Shown here in pieces: positions 26,184-36,939 of a stretch of 64,000 bases of DNA. The position numbers and the translations under genes were made by a program. The stretch comes from Bacillus fungorum (lineage in GTDB: Bacteria > Bacillota > Bacilli > Bacillales > Bacillaceae_G): the NCBI RefSeq assembly GCF_002746455.1, contig NZ_NWUW01000006.1, positions 124,001 to 188,000 on the forward strand, read 5' to 3'. Positions within the stretch are counted from its first letter, which is position 1; each line of letters opens with the position of its first letter. The notes under the pieces were generated by a model. The model was not told where the DNA came from, did no database searches, and saw only the letters and a program-made list of their open reading frames with translations.

Positions 26184-27056
26184 ATGGTGAAAAAAATAAT
26201 AGTAATTGCAATATTAATCATTACAATTGCTAGTGTGGTTTTTGGTTTTAAGACATTTCAAGGGAAAGATTTTAAGAAAGAAAAGTCTTTTGAGATCAAT
26301 AATATAAAAGAAATAGAAGTGGACAATGAGAACTGGGATATTGAATTTAAAAGTACAGATGTTAACAAAATAGTAATTTCCGCTCAAGGTCAACAAGTAG
26401 ATAAAGAGATAGATCCCGTCAAAATAGAAAATGACGAAAATAAAATTGTGATTAAGCAAAAACAAAAGGTGAACAGATTTTTTTATGGTTTTACGTTTAG
26501 GAAGAAAAATAGTATATCTATAGCTATTCCGAAGAAAGAAATAGATAAAATTGTATTAAATAATAAATCGGGTGATGTGAAAATAAGCGATATAGTAGTA
26601 AACAGTATTGTTACAAAAAGCAAGTCTGGGGATGAAATGGTTGTAGGACTATCAGCAGAGAAGGGTGAATTCACATCCGAAAGTGGAGATTTAATGTTAA
26701 AAGATAGTTCATTACAAGAAGTAAATATAACTTCTACTACTGGCGATAATTATGTGAAAAATGTAAAAAACGAAAATATGAACATCACTTCAACATCTGG
26801 GGAAGTATTACTGAAAGATATGACAGAAGGAAAATCATTATTTGTAGAAACAAAATCAGGCGACATTGGCGTAAGGTATAAAGATGTCCCAGCTTCATTG
26901 AAACTTACGGCTAAAAGTAATTCGACTGACATAATGATAGATTTAAAAGGACTTAAGAAAGATAAAAATACAGAAAAGATAAAAGAAGGAACTATTGGTG
27001 ATGCAAAAAATGAAGCGAAGATTTTAAGTGAAACAGGAGTCATTTATATTGATTAA
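26184..27056 (+). CDS. DUF4097 (LiaG-like) beta-repeat protein with N-terminal membrane anchor
   Basis: The 290-residue protein has one membrane helix (about 4-24) and then an extracytoplasmic beta-solenoid of DUF4097 type with repeated short segments such as KSGDVKI, SKSGDEMVV, SESGDLML, STTGDNYV, STSGEVLL and TKSGDIGV. The recurring SGD turns suggest a regular parallel beta structure. Such proteins accompany envelope-stress systems; function is unknown. It lies between the two permease paralogues, so it belongs to the same operon. Confidence 0.87.
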   Translation: MVKKIIVIAILIITIASVVFGFKTFQGKDFKKEKSFEINNIKEIEVDNENWDIEFKSTDVNKIVISAQGQQVDKEIDPVKIENDENKIVIKQKQKVNRFFYGFTFRKKNSISIAIPKKEIDKIVLNNKSGDVKISDIVVNSIVTKSKSGDEMVVGLSAEKGEFTSESGDLMLKDSSLQEVNITSTTGDNYVKNVKNENMNITSTSGEVLLKDMTEGKSLFVETKSGDIGVRYKDVPASLKLTAKSNSTDIMIDLKGLKKDKNTEKIKEGTIGDAKNEAKILSETGVIYID

Positions 27057-27080
27057 GTTTTAGTTGGAAGGAGGACTATC

Positions 27081-27776
27081 ATGCTACATTTAATGAAGCT
27101 AGAACTGAAGAAGTTTAAGCTTGGATGGTATGTGAGAGGAACAATTATTGCAAATCTTGTTATACTGGCATTGTTGATCTTTGTTAGCATTGTTTCTCAA
27201 ATAGAAGGAGATCCAGAAATAAGAGATCCGCAGATGATTTTGTTAATGGCTAGTACAGTAGTAAGAGCAACATTTATTATTTTTGGTAGTGTATTAATCG
27301 CGAGGTTAATAATTGGTGAATATAAAAATAAAACAATACTACTTATGTTTTCTTATCCTATTAATCGGAAGAAAATGATGATTAGTAAGTTGGCTATTAC
27401 AGCAACATTAACATTTATAACAGTTATTGTATCTAACATTTTAGTAGTAGGAGTTTTCTTTGGGATAGATAGCTATTTTTCAATTCTTCCTAATTCATTT
27501 ACAGTAGATCAATTGATGCAAGAAGGAATAAAACTGGTTCCTTTAGCCATTGCAGCTGCGGGAATGAGTTTAATCCCATTATATTTTGGAATGCGTAAAC
27601 ATTCAGTGCCAACTACAATTGTTTCATCTCTTATCGTTGTAGCGGTTGCAATGAATAGCAACCCAATGTTTTCTACAGCAACTTTTCTTCCCCTTCAACT
27701 AGCATTGGCAGCAATTGGTATGGCAATTGCTTATTATGGGATTAAAAATATTGAGAGGGAAGATGTCTCAGTATGA
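27081..27776 (+). CDS. ABC-2 type permease, second copy
   Basis: The 231-residue protein has about six membrane helices and parallels the 25445 permease: LHLMKLELKKFKLGWYVRG at the start, LIIGEYKNKTILLMFSYPINRKKMMISKLA, and SLIPLYFGMRKHSVPTTIVSS. It is the last gene of the cluster. GGAAGGAGGAC precedes the ATG. The gene ends 24 bases before a small inserted element (27801-27958). Confidence 0.88.
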   Translation: MLHLMKLELKKFKLGWYVRGTIIANLVILALLIFVSIVSQIEGDPEIRDPQMILLMASTVVRATFIIFGSVLIARLIIGEYKNKTILLMFSYPINRKKMMISKLAITATLTFITVIVSNILVVGVFFGIDSYFSILPNSFTVDQLMQEGIKLVPLAIAAAGMSLIPLYFGMRKHSVPTTIVSSLIVVAVAMNSNPMFSTATFLPLQLALAAIGMAIAYYGIKNIEREDVSV

Positions 27777-27800
27777 TAAGAATACGTAAAAAGGAGTTGG

Positions 27801-27958
27801 CGTTATACCGAGGCCACTGAAAAAGTCCACATAATAAGAAAAAGGAGTCCATCACCTACTATATACAGGTGATGGACTCCTTTGTTTTTTTCTATATATT
27901 GATAAAATACACGTTATTTTTTCAAAGCAATCACTTTTTCAGTGCCTTCCGTTATACC
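27801..27958. mobile_element. MITE-like element with 17-bp terminal inverted repeats and 9-bp target duplication
   Basis: The ends GAGGCCACTGAAAAAGT (27810-27826) and, reversed, GAAGGCACTGAAAAAGT (27933-27949) are inverted repeats with 2 mismatches in 17. They are flanked by identical direct repeats CGTTATACC at 27801-27809 and 27950-27958. The 140-bp interior has no coding capacity but carries a strong hairpin. This is the structure of a non-autonomous transposon; a parent IS that makes 9-bp duplications (for example IS4 or IS256 type) is plausible but not identified. Confidence 0.8.
27838..27891. terminator. Hairpin inside the MITE-like element
   Basis: GGAGTCCATCACCT and AGGTGATGGACTCC pair perfectly, preceded by an A run and followed by a T run, so the element can end transcription arriving from the ABC operon or, less surely, from the other side. 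Confidence 0.85.
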
Positions 27959-27989
27959 AAATCTTTTTTTGTATATGTATGCTTCGTTA

Positions 27990-28322
27990 CTACTCTGTAA
28001 ATTTGTAGTGTTTACTTAAATACTCTTGCACTCCTGGAGAAATGTTAAAGTTATTAGGACTTTTATATTCGATAGTAAATTCGCCGTCTCTGCTTGTCTC
28101 AAAGGAGATGGCGTAGCTATTCATTTTAGCATCGTAAGAAGTATTGTTGACTTCTGCATCTAGATTAAAATATTTTGTAATATATTCTTTTGATTCCGTA
28201 ATTGCTGTTTGTTTTCCCCAAGGGGTACCATAATATGTGACATAAAGAGATACGCTAATAACTCCAATAATAGAAGTTAGTAGAATAGTTCTCATAGCTA
28301 TTTTTTTATTTTTTGTATTCAA
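27990..28322 (-). CDS. Small membrane-anchored protein, YfjL/DUF3139-like
   Basis: The 110-residue protein has one N-terminal membrane helix (about 9-30) followed by YGTPWGKQTAITESKEYITKYF, an extracytoplasmic mixed alpha/beta domain. The G-x-PWGK motif after the helix recalls the YfjL/DUF3139 proteins of Bacillus, of unknown function; assignment is tentative. GGAGGGGC is close to the start on the minus strand. It is monocistronic. Confidence 0.75.
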   Translation of the reverse strand: MNTKNKKIAMRTILLTSIIGVISVSLYVTYYGTPWGKQTAITESKEYITKYFNLDAEVNNTSYDAKMNSYAISFETSRDGEFTIEYKSPNNFNISPGVQEYLSKHYKFTE

Positions 28323-28423
28323 GTTGGTTGCCCCTCCTCATAATATGTATTCATTTTAACCTATCTTTTCCATAAAACAACCATTTAGTAAAAAAATAGT
28401 TTCACATGAAACAAGTTACAGAA

Positions 28424-28458
28424 AAAGACAAGATGTGTAAACACCTTGTCTTTTTTTG
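28424..28458 (-). terminator. Terminator after the DinB gene
   Basis: AAAAAGACAAG and CTTGTCTTTTT form a stem around GTGTAAACAC, just downstream of the minus-strand DinB gene. Confidence 0.8.
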
Positions 28459-28461
28459 TAG

Positions 28462-28965
28462 TTACATTTTAGGAGCTTCCATTCCAGCTGCAGCCCATTC
28501 TTCTTTTGCAGGACCATATACGCCAGGAACTGTTAAGCCGGCTTGGCGCATTAAAACTGTCATTTGTCCGCGATGGTGATTTTGATGATTAATAAGTGTC
28601 ATTAAAAATATAGAATTCGGCATAGGGCGACCAAAGAAGTCATTAATAGTAGTTAAATCCTTATCAGTCCACTCGCTTTGAAGTGCTTCAACAAAAGCCG
28701 CATTCACTTTACGATACCCATCTGCAATTGTTTTAGCAGAAGTTGGAACAGGATAATCTTTCGTTTCCCCTTCAAATGTAAGTCCCGTACCAGATAGTAA
28801 AACTGGAATTGCCGTCACGATATGCCAAGCAACTCTGCCTAACGTCCAATGCCCAGGTGTAATTTCCTGTGACAAAGATTCATCTGTTAATGCATCGAGC
28901 ATTTTCTGAGTAGACTCGGCCTCGTATGTCCATGATTGTAAAAAGCCTTCAATAGTTTGATACAT
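28462..28965 (-). CDS. DinB family protein
   Basis: The 167-residue four-helix bundle protein of the DinB/YfiT-like family. Putative metal-binding His residues appear at GHWTLGRVAWHIVTAI and in NHQNHHRGQMTVLMRQAGL, the usual third site. Such proteins are metal-dependent enzymes, several acting as thiol S-transferases in bacillithiol-using bacteria; the specific reaction is unknown. AGGAGGGATAAC precedes the start on the minus strand. Monocistronic. Confidence 0.9.
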   Translation of the reverse strand: MYQTIEGFLQSWTYEAESTQKMLDALTDESLSQEITPGHWTLGRVAWHIVTAIPVLLSGTGLTFEGETKDYPVPTSAKTIADGYRKVNAAFVEALQSEWTDKDLTTINDFFGRPMPNSIFLMTLINHQNHHRGQMTVLMRQAGLTVPGVYGPAKEEWAAAGMEAPKM

Positions 28966-29103
28966 AGTTATCCCTCCTAGTTATGTTCATAGATTAAGTT
29001 CGTGAGAGATCATATAATCCCCTGTTCCATAAGAAATACTTAATTAAGCATTGCTACAATATAAAAATAATTAGAAAATATTTGTAAAAGTGTCAGGAAA
29101 CGA

Positions 29104-29451
29104 TTGTACGTGTTTTTTGTTGATCGTTATTATAATGACGTTGATCTAAAAGTATGTCTATTAAATGAAATAGCTTCTATGAAAACAATATTAGATCGTA
29201 AAGGTGCAAGCGAATTTCTTTATATAAAGTATAAAAATGATAAAGAATATGTACTGTTAGGAAATGCTGATGATTATAGAGAGCTATTTCAAACAATAGG
29301 TGGATTGAAAATAGCAAGCGGTATAGAACTAAGATTACAGGATAAGAAATTAAAGAGAAATTTAACTTTAAAACGAAGTATGTTCAATATAATCATGTAT
29401 TCACTTGTTATATACTTTATGTACAAAGCTTATATTAATTTTATGTCATAA
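29104..29451 (+). CDS. Unknown protein with C-terminal membrane anchor, 115 residues
   Basis: The 115-residue product has a soluble N-terminal part (DLKVCLLNEIASMKTILDRK, EFLYIKYKNDKEYVLLGNADDYRELF) and a C-terminal membrane helix (about 95-113, FNIIMYSLVIYFMYKAYI). No family is recognised. TTG 29104 follows AGGAAA at 5 nt; GTG 29110 (two codons in) is an alternative. A terminator follows closely, so it is monocistronic. Tail-anchored topology is inferred from the hydrophobic stretch. Confidence 0.65.
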   Translation: MYVFFVDRYYNDVDLKVCLLNEIASMKTILDRKGASEFLYIKYKNDKEYVLLGNADDYRELFQTIGGLKIASGIELRLQDKKLKRNLTLKRSMFNIIMYSLVIYFMYKAYINFMS

Positions 29452-29453
29452 TA

Positions 29454-29491
29454 AAAAAGACGGCTTCACATATATGAAGCCGTCTTTTAAC
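29454..29491 (+). terminator. Terminator after the tail-anchored protein gene
   Basis: AAAAGACGGCTTCA and TGAAGCCGTCTTTT form a 14-bp stem. Confidence 0.9.
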
Positions 29492-29517
29492 TAACCTTCT
29501 TTCCCCCTCCTCATCAA

Positions 29518-29905
29518 TCATAAGAAATAAGGTGCTCCAAGTACAGCAACGACAAGACCAGAAGGGATTTCTTTCGGGTATGCAATTGTTCGTCCGAGTA
29601 AGTCAGCGATGGAAAGAAGGATTGCTCCAAATAAAGCGGAGCAAATGAATAACCTTTGATGATTCATACCAACAACGATTCGCGCTAAGTGTGGTGCGAC
29701 AAGGCCTAGAAAGGCAATTGTACCGACAACCGCGATATTTACAGATGCAAGTAGTGTTGCTAACACAATGAGGGCAAGGCGTGTTTTATTTACTGGTTGC
29801 CCGAGTCCCCTTGCTCAATCGTCTCCAAGTACGAGAACGTCAAGTTGTTTTATTAAGAAAAAGAATTTCGTTTGAGCAAGAAGGCGAAAGTACAAGCAAA
29901 AGGAG
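29518..29905 (-). pseudogene. Broken FecCD-type siderophore permease
   Basis: On the minus strand the frame reads FFFLIKQLDVLVLGDD, an in-frame [23 protein letters not shown] and on into [20 protein letters not shown] and VLGAPYFL before a premature stop. These are typical second-half motifs of FecCD iron-siderophore permeases (usual length ~330). The first half is missing, an internal stop lies in the conserved GD-x-ARGLG motif, and the last few residues are lost. No SBP or ATPase is near. It is a decayed remnant and the 5' limit is approximate. Confidence 0.85.
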
Positions 29906-29956
29906 TGAGAATCGCATGTAATAATTATTAGAATGTACGGGATAAATCTATATTTA

Positions 29957-31034
<1,078 letters not shown>

Positions 31035-31053
31035 ATAATAACTCTCTTATTTT

Positions 31054-31210
31054 TTTATCCCGCTTTAATGGGCAGTAAGATCCCCACCTCAAAATTCAGC
31101 GAAAGAAAAGAAGTTAGGTGGGGGTCGGGCTGCCCATAAAAGTCCGATTGGTTCAACTAATAATCAGTGGGGGATGAAGAAAACCCCCACTGATTAAAGT
31201 TTCACTTTAT
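31054..31210. repeat. bcr1-type dispersed repeat element
   Basis: The segment between two TTTAT copies (31054-31058 and 31206-31210) contains paired arms such as GGGCAG / CTGCCC, CCCCACCT / AGGTGGGG and AATCAGTGGGGG / CCCCCACTGATT. Its size (~150 bp), fold and TTTAT ends agree with bcr1, a mobile repeat found in many copies in B. cereus group chromosomes. The identification is from memory of bcr1 features. Confidence 0.75.
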
Positions 31211-31328
31211 AGATTAGGAGAGTTTATACATATAATAAGAAGTTAATGAAGTAAAGCATAGTTATGTAAAAGTCGGAATATTATGATTGTAACGTTGTGA
31301 TGACTATAATATAATGAAAACAACCTCA

Positions 31329-31346
31329 TGAATGAACATTCATTTA
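31329..31346 (+). promoter_or_regulatory. FadR box upstream of the acyl-CoA ligase
   Basis: TGAATGAACATTCATTTA matches 16 of 18 positions of the B. subtilis FadR operator TGAATGAMTANTCATTCA, about 30 bases before the ligase start. Confidence 0.85.
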
Positions 31347-31375
31347 TTTTTTATGTATTTGAAGGGGGAATGAAG

Positions 31376-33061
31376 GTGGAAAAACCATGGTTGAAAAATT
31401 ATCCAGAGGAAATTCCAAGTACGATTTCTTATGATATTCAGCCGCTTCATAAATATGTAGAACAGATGGCTTCTCGCTACCCAGAAAAGAAAGCGCTTCA
31501 CCTTTTAGGGAAGGATATTACATTTTCGGACTTCCATGATAAGGTGAAGAGGTTTGCAAATTATCTTCAAAAGCTCGGTGTGGAAAAGGGTGATCGAGTT
31601 GCTATTATGTTGCCCAATTGTCCGCAAGCTGTAATTGGTTATTATGGTATATTACTTGCGGGAGGTATCGTAGTACAAACAAATCCACTATATACAGAAA
31701 GAGAATTAGAATATCAGCTTCATGACTCGGGAGCAAAAGTAATTCTTTGCCTCGATTTAGTGTTTCCAAGAGTAACGAATGTTCAATCTGCTACAAAAAT
31801 TGAGCATATTATCGTAACTCGTATTGCGGACTTTTTACCCTTCCCGAAAAACCTATTGTATCCATTTGTGCAGAAAAAACAGTCGAATTTAGTTGTGAAA
31901 GTATCGGAGAGTGAAACGATTCATCTTTGGAATTCAGTAGAAAAAGAAGTGAATACGGATGTTGAAGTGCCTTGTGATCCTGAAAATGATCTAGCCCTTT
32001 TACAGTACACAGGAGGAACAACTGGATTTCCGAAAGGGGTTATGTTAACGCATAAAAACCTCGTTTCTAACACGTTGATGGGGATTCATTGGTTATATAA
32101 TTGCAAAGAAGGAGAAGAAGTCGTTCTTGGAGTTCTTCCATTTTTCCACGTGTACGGCATGACCGCTGTCATGAATTTAAGTATTATGCAAGGATACAAA
32201 ATGGTTCTTATTCCAAAGTTTGATATGAAAATGGTTTTTGAAGCGATTAAGAAGCATAAAGTGACATTGTTCCCAGGGGCACCAACTATTTATATCGCTC
32301 TTTTAAATAGTTCGCTTTTAAAAGAATACGATATCTCTTCTATTCGTGCTTGTATTAGTGGCTCAGCGCCACTTCCAGTAGAAGTACAGGAAAAGTTTGA
32401 AACAGTTACAGGTGGTAAACTAGTAGAAGGATACGGTTTAACAGAATCATCTCCGGTTACACATAGTAATTTTTTATGGGAAAAGCGAGTGCCAGGTAGC
32501 ATTGGAGTTCCGTGGCCAGATACAGAAGCAATGATTATGTCGCTTGAAACTGGTGAGGCATTACCACCGGGAGAAATTGGTGAAATTGTAGTGAAAGGCC
32601 CTCAAATTATGAAAGGGTATTGGAATAAGCCAGAAGAAACAGCAGCTGTATTGCAAGATGGCTGGCTCCATACAGGGGATGTTGGCTACATGGATGAAGA
32701 TGGCTTCTTCTATGTAAAAGATCGCAAGAAAGATATGATTGTTGCAAGTGGATTTAATGTATATCCTCGTGAAGTAGAAGAAGTATTATATGAGCATGAA
32801 AAAGTGCAAGAAGTAGTGACGATTGGAGTTCCAGATCCGTACCGGGGAGAGACGGTTAAAGCATTTGTTGTGTTAAAAGAAGGTACGGAGTGTTCTGAGG
32901 AAGAATTAAACCAGTTTGCGCGTAAATATTTAGCAGCCTATAAAGTGCCGAAAGTATATGAGTTTAGAGATGAACTGCCGAAAACGACAGTCGGAAAAAT
33001 ATTACGACGCGTCCTAATAGATGAAGAGAAGAGAAAGAATGAGGATGAGCAAACGGGCTAA
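31376..33061 (+). CDS. lcfA: Long-chain fatty acid-CoA ligase
   Basis: A 561-residue ANL-superfamily enzyme that activates fatty acids to acyl-CoA. It has the AMP-binding motif LLQYTGGTTGFPKGV, VEGYGLTESSPVTH and the C-terminal hinge GWLHTGDVGYMDEDGFFYVKDRKKDMI. GTG 31376 (MEKPWLKNYPEEIPS) lies about 7 nt after GAAGGGGG; ATG 31370 is too close to the site. Frame upstream to 31328 is open but overlaps the FadR box. Gene order lcfA-fadR-fadB-etfB-etfA is that of B. subtilis. A GGGC/GCCC hairpin with T run (33053-33077) overlaps the stop. Confidence 0.95.
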   Translation: MEKPWLKNYPEEIPSTISYDIQPLHKYVEQMASRYPEKKALHLLGKDITFSDFHDKVKRFANYLQKLGVEKGDRVAIMLPNCPQAVIGYYGILLAGGIVVQTNPLYTERELEYQLHDSGAKVILCLDLVFPRVTNVQSATKIEHIIVTRIADFLPFPKNLLYPFVQKKQSNLVVKVSESETIHLWNSVEKEVNTDVEVPCDPENDLALLQYTGGTTGFPKGVMLTHKNLVSNTLMGIHWLYNCKEGEEVVLGVLPFFHVYGMTAVMNLSIMQGYKMVLIPKFDMKMVFEAIKKHKVTLFPGAPTIYIALLNSSLLKEYDISSIRACISGSAPLPVEVQEKFETVTGGKLVEGYGLTESSPVTHSNFLWEKRVPGSIGVPWPDTEAMIMSLETGEALPPGEIGEIVVKGPQIMKGYWNKPEETAAVLQDGWLHTGDVGYMDEDGFFYVKDRKKDMIVASGFNVYPREVEEVLYEHEKVQEVVTIGVPDPYRGETVKAFVVLKEGTECSEEELNQFARKYLAAYKVPKVYEFRDELPKTTVGKILRRVLIDEEKRKNEDEQTG

Positions 33062-33078
33062 GGCCCTTTCTTTTTGAA
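33053..33078 (+). terminator. Weak terminator overlapping the end of lcfA
   Basis: GGGC-TAAG-GCCC followed by TTTCTTTTT overlaps the stop codon. The stem is short, so read-through into fadR is likely. Confidence 0.5.
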
Positions 33079-33123
33079 AAAATAGGATTGACACTTTTCT
33101 AAATAGTCAGTATTATAAGAATA

Positions 33124-33141
33124 TGAATGACTATTCATTCA
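33124..33141 (+). promoter_or_regulatory. Perfect FadR operator upstream of fadR
   Basis: TGAATGACTATTCATTCA matches all 18 positions of the FadR consensus and lies 27 bases before the fadR start, so fadR likely autoregulates and controls fadB-etfBA. Confidence 0.93.
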
Positions 33142-33167
33142 GTCATCTTCTTGAAGGGGACAGTAAA

Positions 33168-34543
<1,376 letters not shown>

Positions 34544-34621
34544 TTCAATTATTTTTTTGATATAAATTAACAGAAAATTAAAATTGATAGAATCTTTCTG
34601 AAAAACAAGGGGGTAAATGGA

Positions 34622-35395
34622 ATGAACATCTACGTACTCATGAAACGAACATTTGATACAGAAGAAAAAATCGTAATTAAAAACGGTGCAATTTACGATG
34701 GCGAAGCGGAATTCATCATCAACCCTTACGATGAATATGCGATTGAAGAAGCAATTCAAGTAAGAGACGCACAAGGTGGAGAAGTTACTGTTGTAACAGT
34801 CGGTGGCGAAGATAGTGAGAAAGAACTTCGTACGGCATTAGCGATGGGCTGCGATAAAGCGGTATTAATTAATATTGAAGATGATGTAGAAAATGGTGAC
34901 CAGTTCACGACAGCAAAAGTGCTTGCTGAATATTTAAAAGATAAAGATGCAGATTTAATTTTAGGCGGAAACGTTGCAATTGATGGTGCATCTGGACAAG
35001 TCGGTCCACGCGTAGCTGAAGCGTTAAATATTCCGTACGTAACGACAATTACAAAACTTGAAATTGACGGTACAAACGTGAAGATTGAGCGTGATGTTGA
35101 AGGTGATACAGAAGTGATTGAAACTTCATTACCAGTTTTAGTAACAGCACAGCAAGGTTTAAATGAACCGCGTTATCCATCGCTTCCAGGTATTATGAAA
35201 GCGAAGAAAAAGCCACTAGAAGAATTAGAATTAGATGATTTAGATTTAGAAGAAGATGATGTGGAAGCAAAGACAAAAACAATTGAAATCTATTTGCCTC
35301 CTAAGAAAGATGCAGGAAAAGTGTTACAAGGCGAGCTGCAAGATCAAGTAAAAGAACTTGTATCGTTGCTCCATACAGAAGCGAAAGTAATCTAA
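34622..35395 (+). CDS. etfB: Electron transfer flavoprotein beta subunit
   Basis: The 257-residue ETF beta subunit accepts electrons from acyl-CoA dehydrogenases with the alpha subunit. Signatures are ALAMGCDKAVLI, LILGGNVAIDGASGQVGPRVAEALNIPYVTTI and a C-terminal segment EIYLPPKKDAGKVL. AAGGGGG precedes the ATG. It is followed 36 bases later by etfA. Part of the FadR-controlled unit. Length normal. Confidence 0.95.
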   Translation: MNIYVLMKRTFDTEEKIVIKNGAIYDGEAEFIINPYDEYAIEEAIQVRDAQGGEVTVVTVGGEDSEKELRTALAMGCDKAVLINIEDDVENGDQFTTAKVLAEYLKDKDADLILGGNVAIDGASGQVGPRVAEALNIPYVTTITKLEIDGTNVKIERDVEGDTEVIETSLPVLVTAQQGLNEPRYPSLPGIMKAKKKPLEELELDDLDLEEDDVEAKTKTIEIYLPPKKDAGKVLQGELQDQVKELVSLLHTEAKVI

Positions 35396-35431
35396 TAAAA
35401 TACGAAATTATATATGCAGGAGGGAAAATCT

Positions 35432-36409
35432 ATGGCTCGTAAAGTATTAGTAATGGGTGAAGTTCGTGATGGATCGCTACGTAACGTTTCGTTTGAAGCG
35501 GTAGCAGCAGCAAAAACAATTGCAGAAGGCGGTGAAGTAGTAGGTCTTCTAGTTGGAGACAGCGTTGCCTCTTTTGCAAATGAATTGATTCATTACGGTG
35601 CAGATCGCGTTGTGACAGTTGAAAATGATAAATTAAAATCATATACATCTGATGGTTATGCACAAGCGTTTTTAGCTGTATATGGTGAAGAAAATCCAGA
35701 AGGTATTGTATTTGGACATACAGCACTTGGTAAAGATTTATCACCAAAATTAGCAGCGAAGCTTGAAGCTGGTCTAGTTTCTGACGTAACTGCTTTAGAA
35801 GTTGAAGGTGGAAATGTTATCTTTACTCGTCCAATTTACTCTGGTAAAGCGTTTGAGAAGAAGATTGTAACAGACGGCATCTTATTTGCGACAGTACGTC
35901 CAAATAACATTGCAACGCTTGAAAAGGATGAGTCTCGCAGTGGTGACGTGTCTTCTATTACAGTAGACGTGAAAGACCTACGTACAATCATTCAAGATGT
36001 CGTCCGTAAGACGGCAGAAGGTGTTGACCTTTCTGAAGCGAAAGTTATTATCGCTGGCGGACGCGGTGTGAAGAGTGAAGAAGGATTCAAGCCATTAAAA
36101 GAGTTAGCTGACGTATTAGGCGGCGCTGTTGGAGCATCTCGTGGTGCTTGTGACGCTGAGTATTGCGATTACTCATTACAAATTGGTCAAACTGGTAAAG
36201 TTGTTACGCCAGACCTATACATTGCATGCGGTATTTCTGGTGCGATTCAGCATTTAGCTGGTATGTCTAACTCAAAAATAATCGTTGCGATTAATAAAGA
36301 CCCAGAAGCAAGTATTTTCAAAGTAGCTGACTATGGTATTGTCGGTGACTTGTTTGAAGTCGTACCTCTTTTAACAGAAGAGTTTAAAAAATTAAAAGTA
36401 CATTCATGA
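35432..36409 (+). CDS. etfA: Electron transfer flavoprotein alpha subunit
   Basis: The 325-residue ETF alpha subunit holds FAD in its C-terminal domain (VIIAGGRGVKSEEGF, LGGAVGASRGACDAEYCDYS, QIGQTGKVVTPDLYIACGIS, GAIQHLAGMSNSKIIVAINKD). The start is ATG 35432 with AGGAGGG upstream; an in-frame upstream start at 35414 overlaps that site. It closes the fadR-fadB-etfB-etfA unit and is followed by a terminator. Confidence 0.95.
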   Translation: MARKVLVMGEVRDGSLRNVSFEAVAAAKTIAEGGEVVGLLVGDSVASFANELIHYGADRVVTVENDKLKSYTSDGYAQAFLAVYGEENPEGIVFGHTALGKDLSPKLAAKLEAGLVSDVTALEVEGGNVIFTRPIYSGKAFEKKIVTDGILFATVRPNNIATLEKDESRSGDVSSITVDVKDLRTIIQDVVRKTAEGVDLSEAKVIIAGGRGVKSEEGFKPLKELADVLGGAVGASRGACDAEYCDYSLQIGQTGKVVTPDLYIACGISGAIQHLAGMSNSKIIVAINKDPEASIFKVADYGIVGDLFEVVPLLTEEFKKLKVHS

Positions 36410-36452
36410 TTTGAGTACCCTTGAGTTCCAAGTGAAGTACCCCTATATATAG

Positions 36453-36490
36453 AAAAAGGTGAGAGATCCCCTGTCTCTCATCTTTTTAGT
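36453..36490 (+). terminator. Terminator after etfA
   Basis: AAAAAGGTGAGAGAT and GTCTCTCATCTTTTT form a stem around TCCCCT, ~45 bases after the etfA stop. The remainder of the gap to trxA (36491-36620) is AT-rich and should hold the trxA promoter; no clear -35/-10 pair was fixed. Confidence 0.85.
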
Positions 36491-36620
36491 ATTTAATCCG
36501 TATTTTTATATAGTATAAAGGAACATTTTTTTGTTACAATACATAACGATACATATTATTCGCCACGTATATAAGTTAATGATATACTCTTGGTAGAATA
36601 TACTTGAAGGAGGAAATAAA

Positions 36621-36935
36621 ATGGCAATTGTAAACGCAAATGACCAAAGCTTCGCAGCAGAAACTAGCGAAGGTGTTGTATTATTAGATTTTTGGGCACC
36701 TTGGTGTGGACCTTGTAAAATGATCGCTCCTGTATTAGAGGAAATTGATGCAGAACTAGGCGAAAAAGTAAAAGTAGTAAAAGTAGACGTAGATGAAAAC
36801 CAAGAAACTGCTCGTCAATTCGAAGTAATGAGCATTCCAGCTCTTTTCGTATTAAAAGACGGTAAAGTGGTTGATCAAGCGTTAGGTTACAAACCGAAAG
36901 AAGCGTTAGTAGAATTAGTTTCTAAACACTTCTAA
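36621..36935 (+). CDS. trxA: Thioredoxin
   Basis: A 104-residue thioredoxin with active site WAPWCGPCKMIAPVL and the cis-Pro segment MSIPALFVLKDGK. It reduces protein disulfides in the cytoplasm and is recycled by thioredoxin reductase. GAAGGAGG precedes the ATG. Monocistronic between etfA and uvrC, the same place as in B. subtilis. Length normal. Confidence 0.97.
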   Translation: MAIVNANDQSFAAETSEGVVLLDFWAPWCGPCKMIAPVLEEIDAELGEKVKVVKVDVDENQETARQFEVMSIPALFVLKDGKVVDQALGYKPKEALVELVSKHF

Positions 36936-36939
36936 AATA

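Noticed and set aside
31129-31200. Simple terminator for the collagen-like gene
   Set aside because: The arms are part of a larger repeat with TTTAT ends, better explained as a bcr1-type element, though it may also end transcription.
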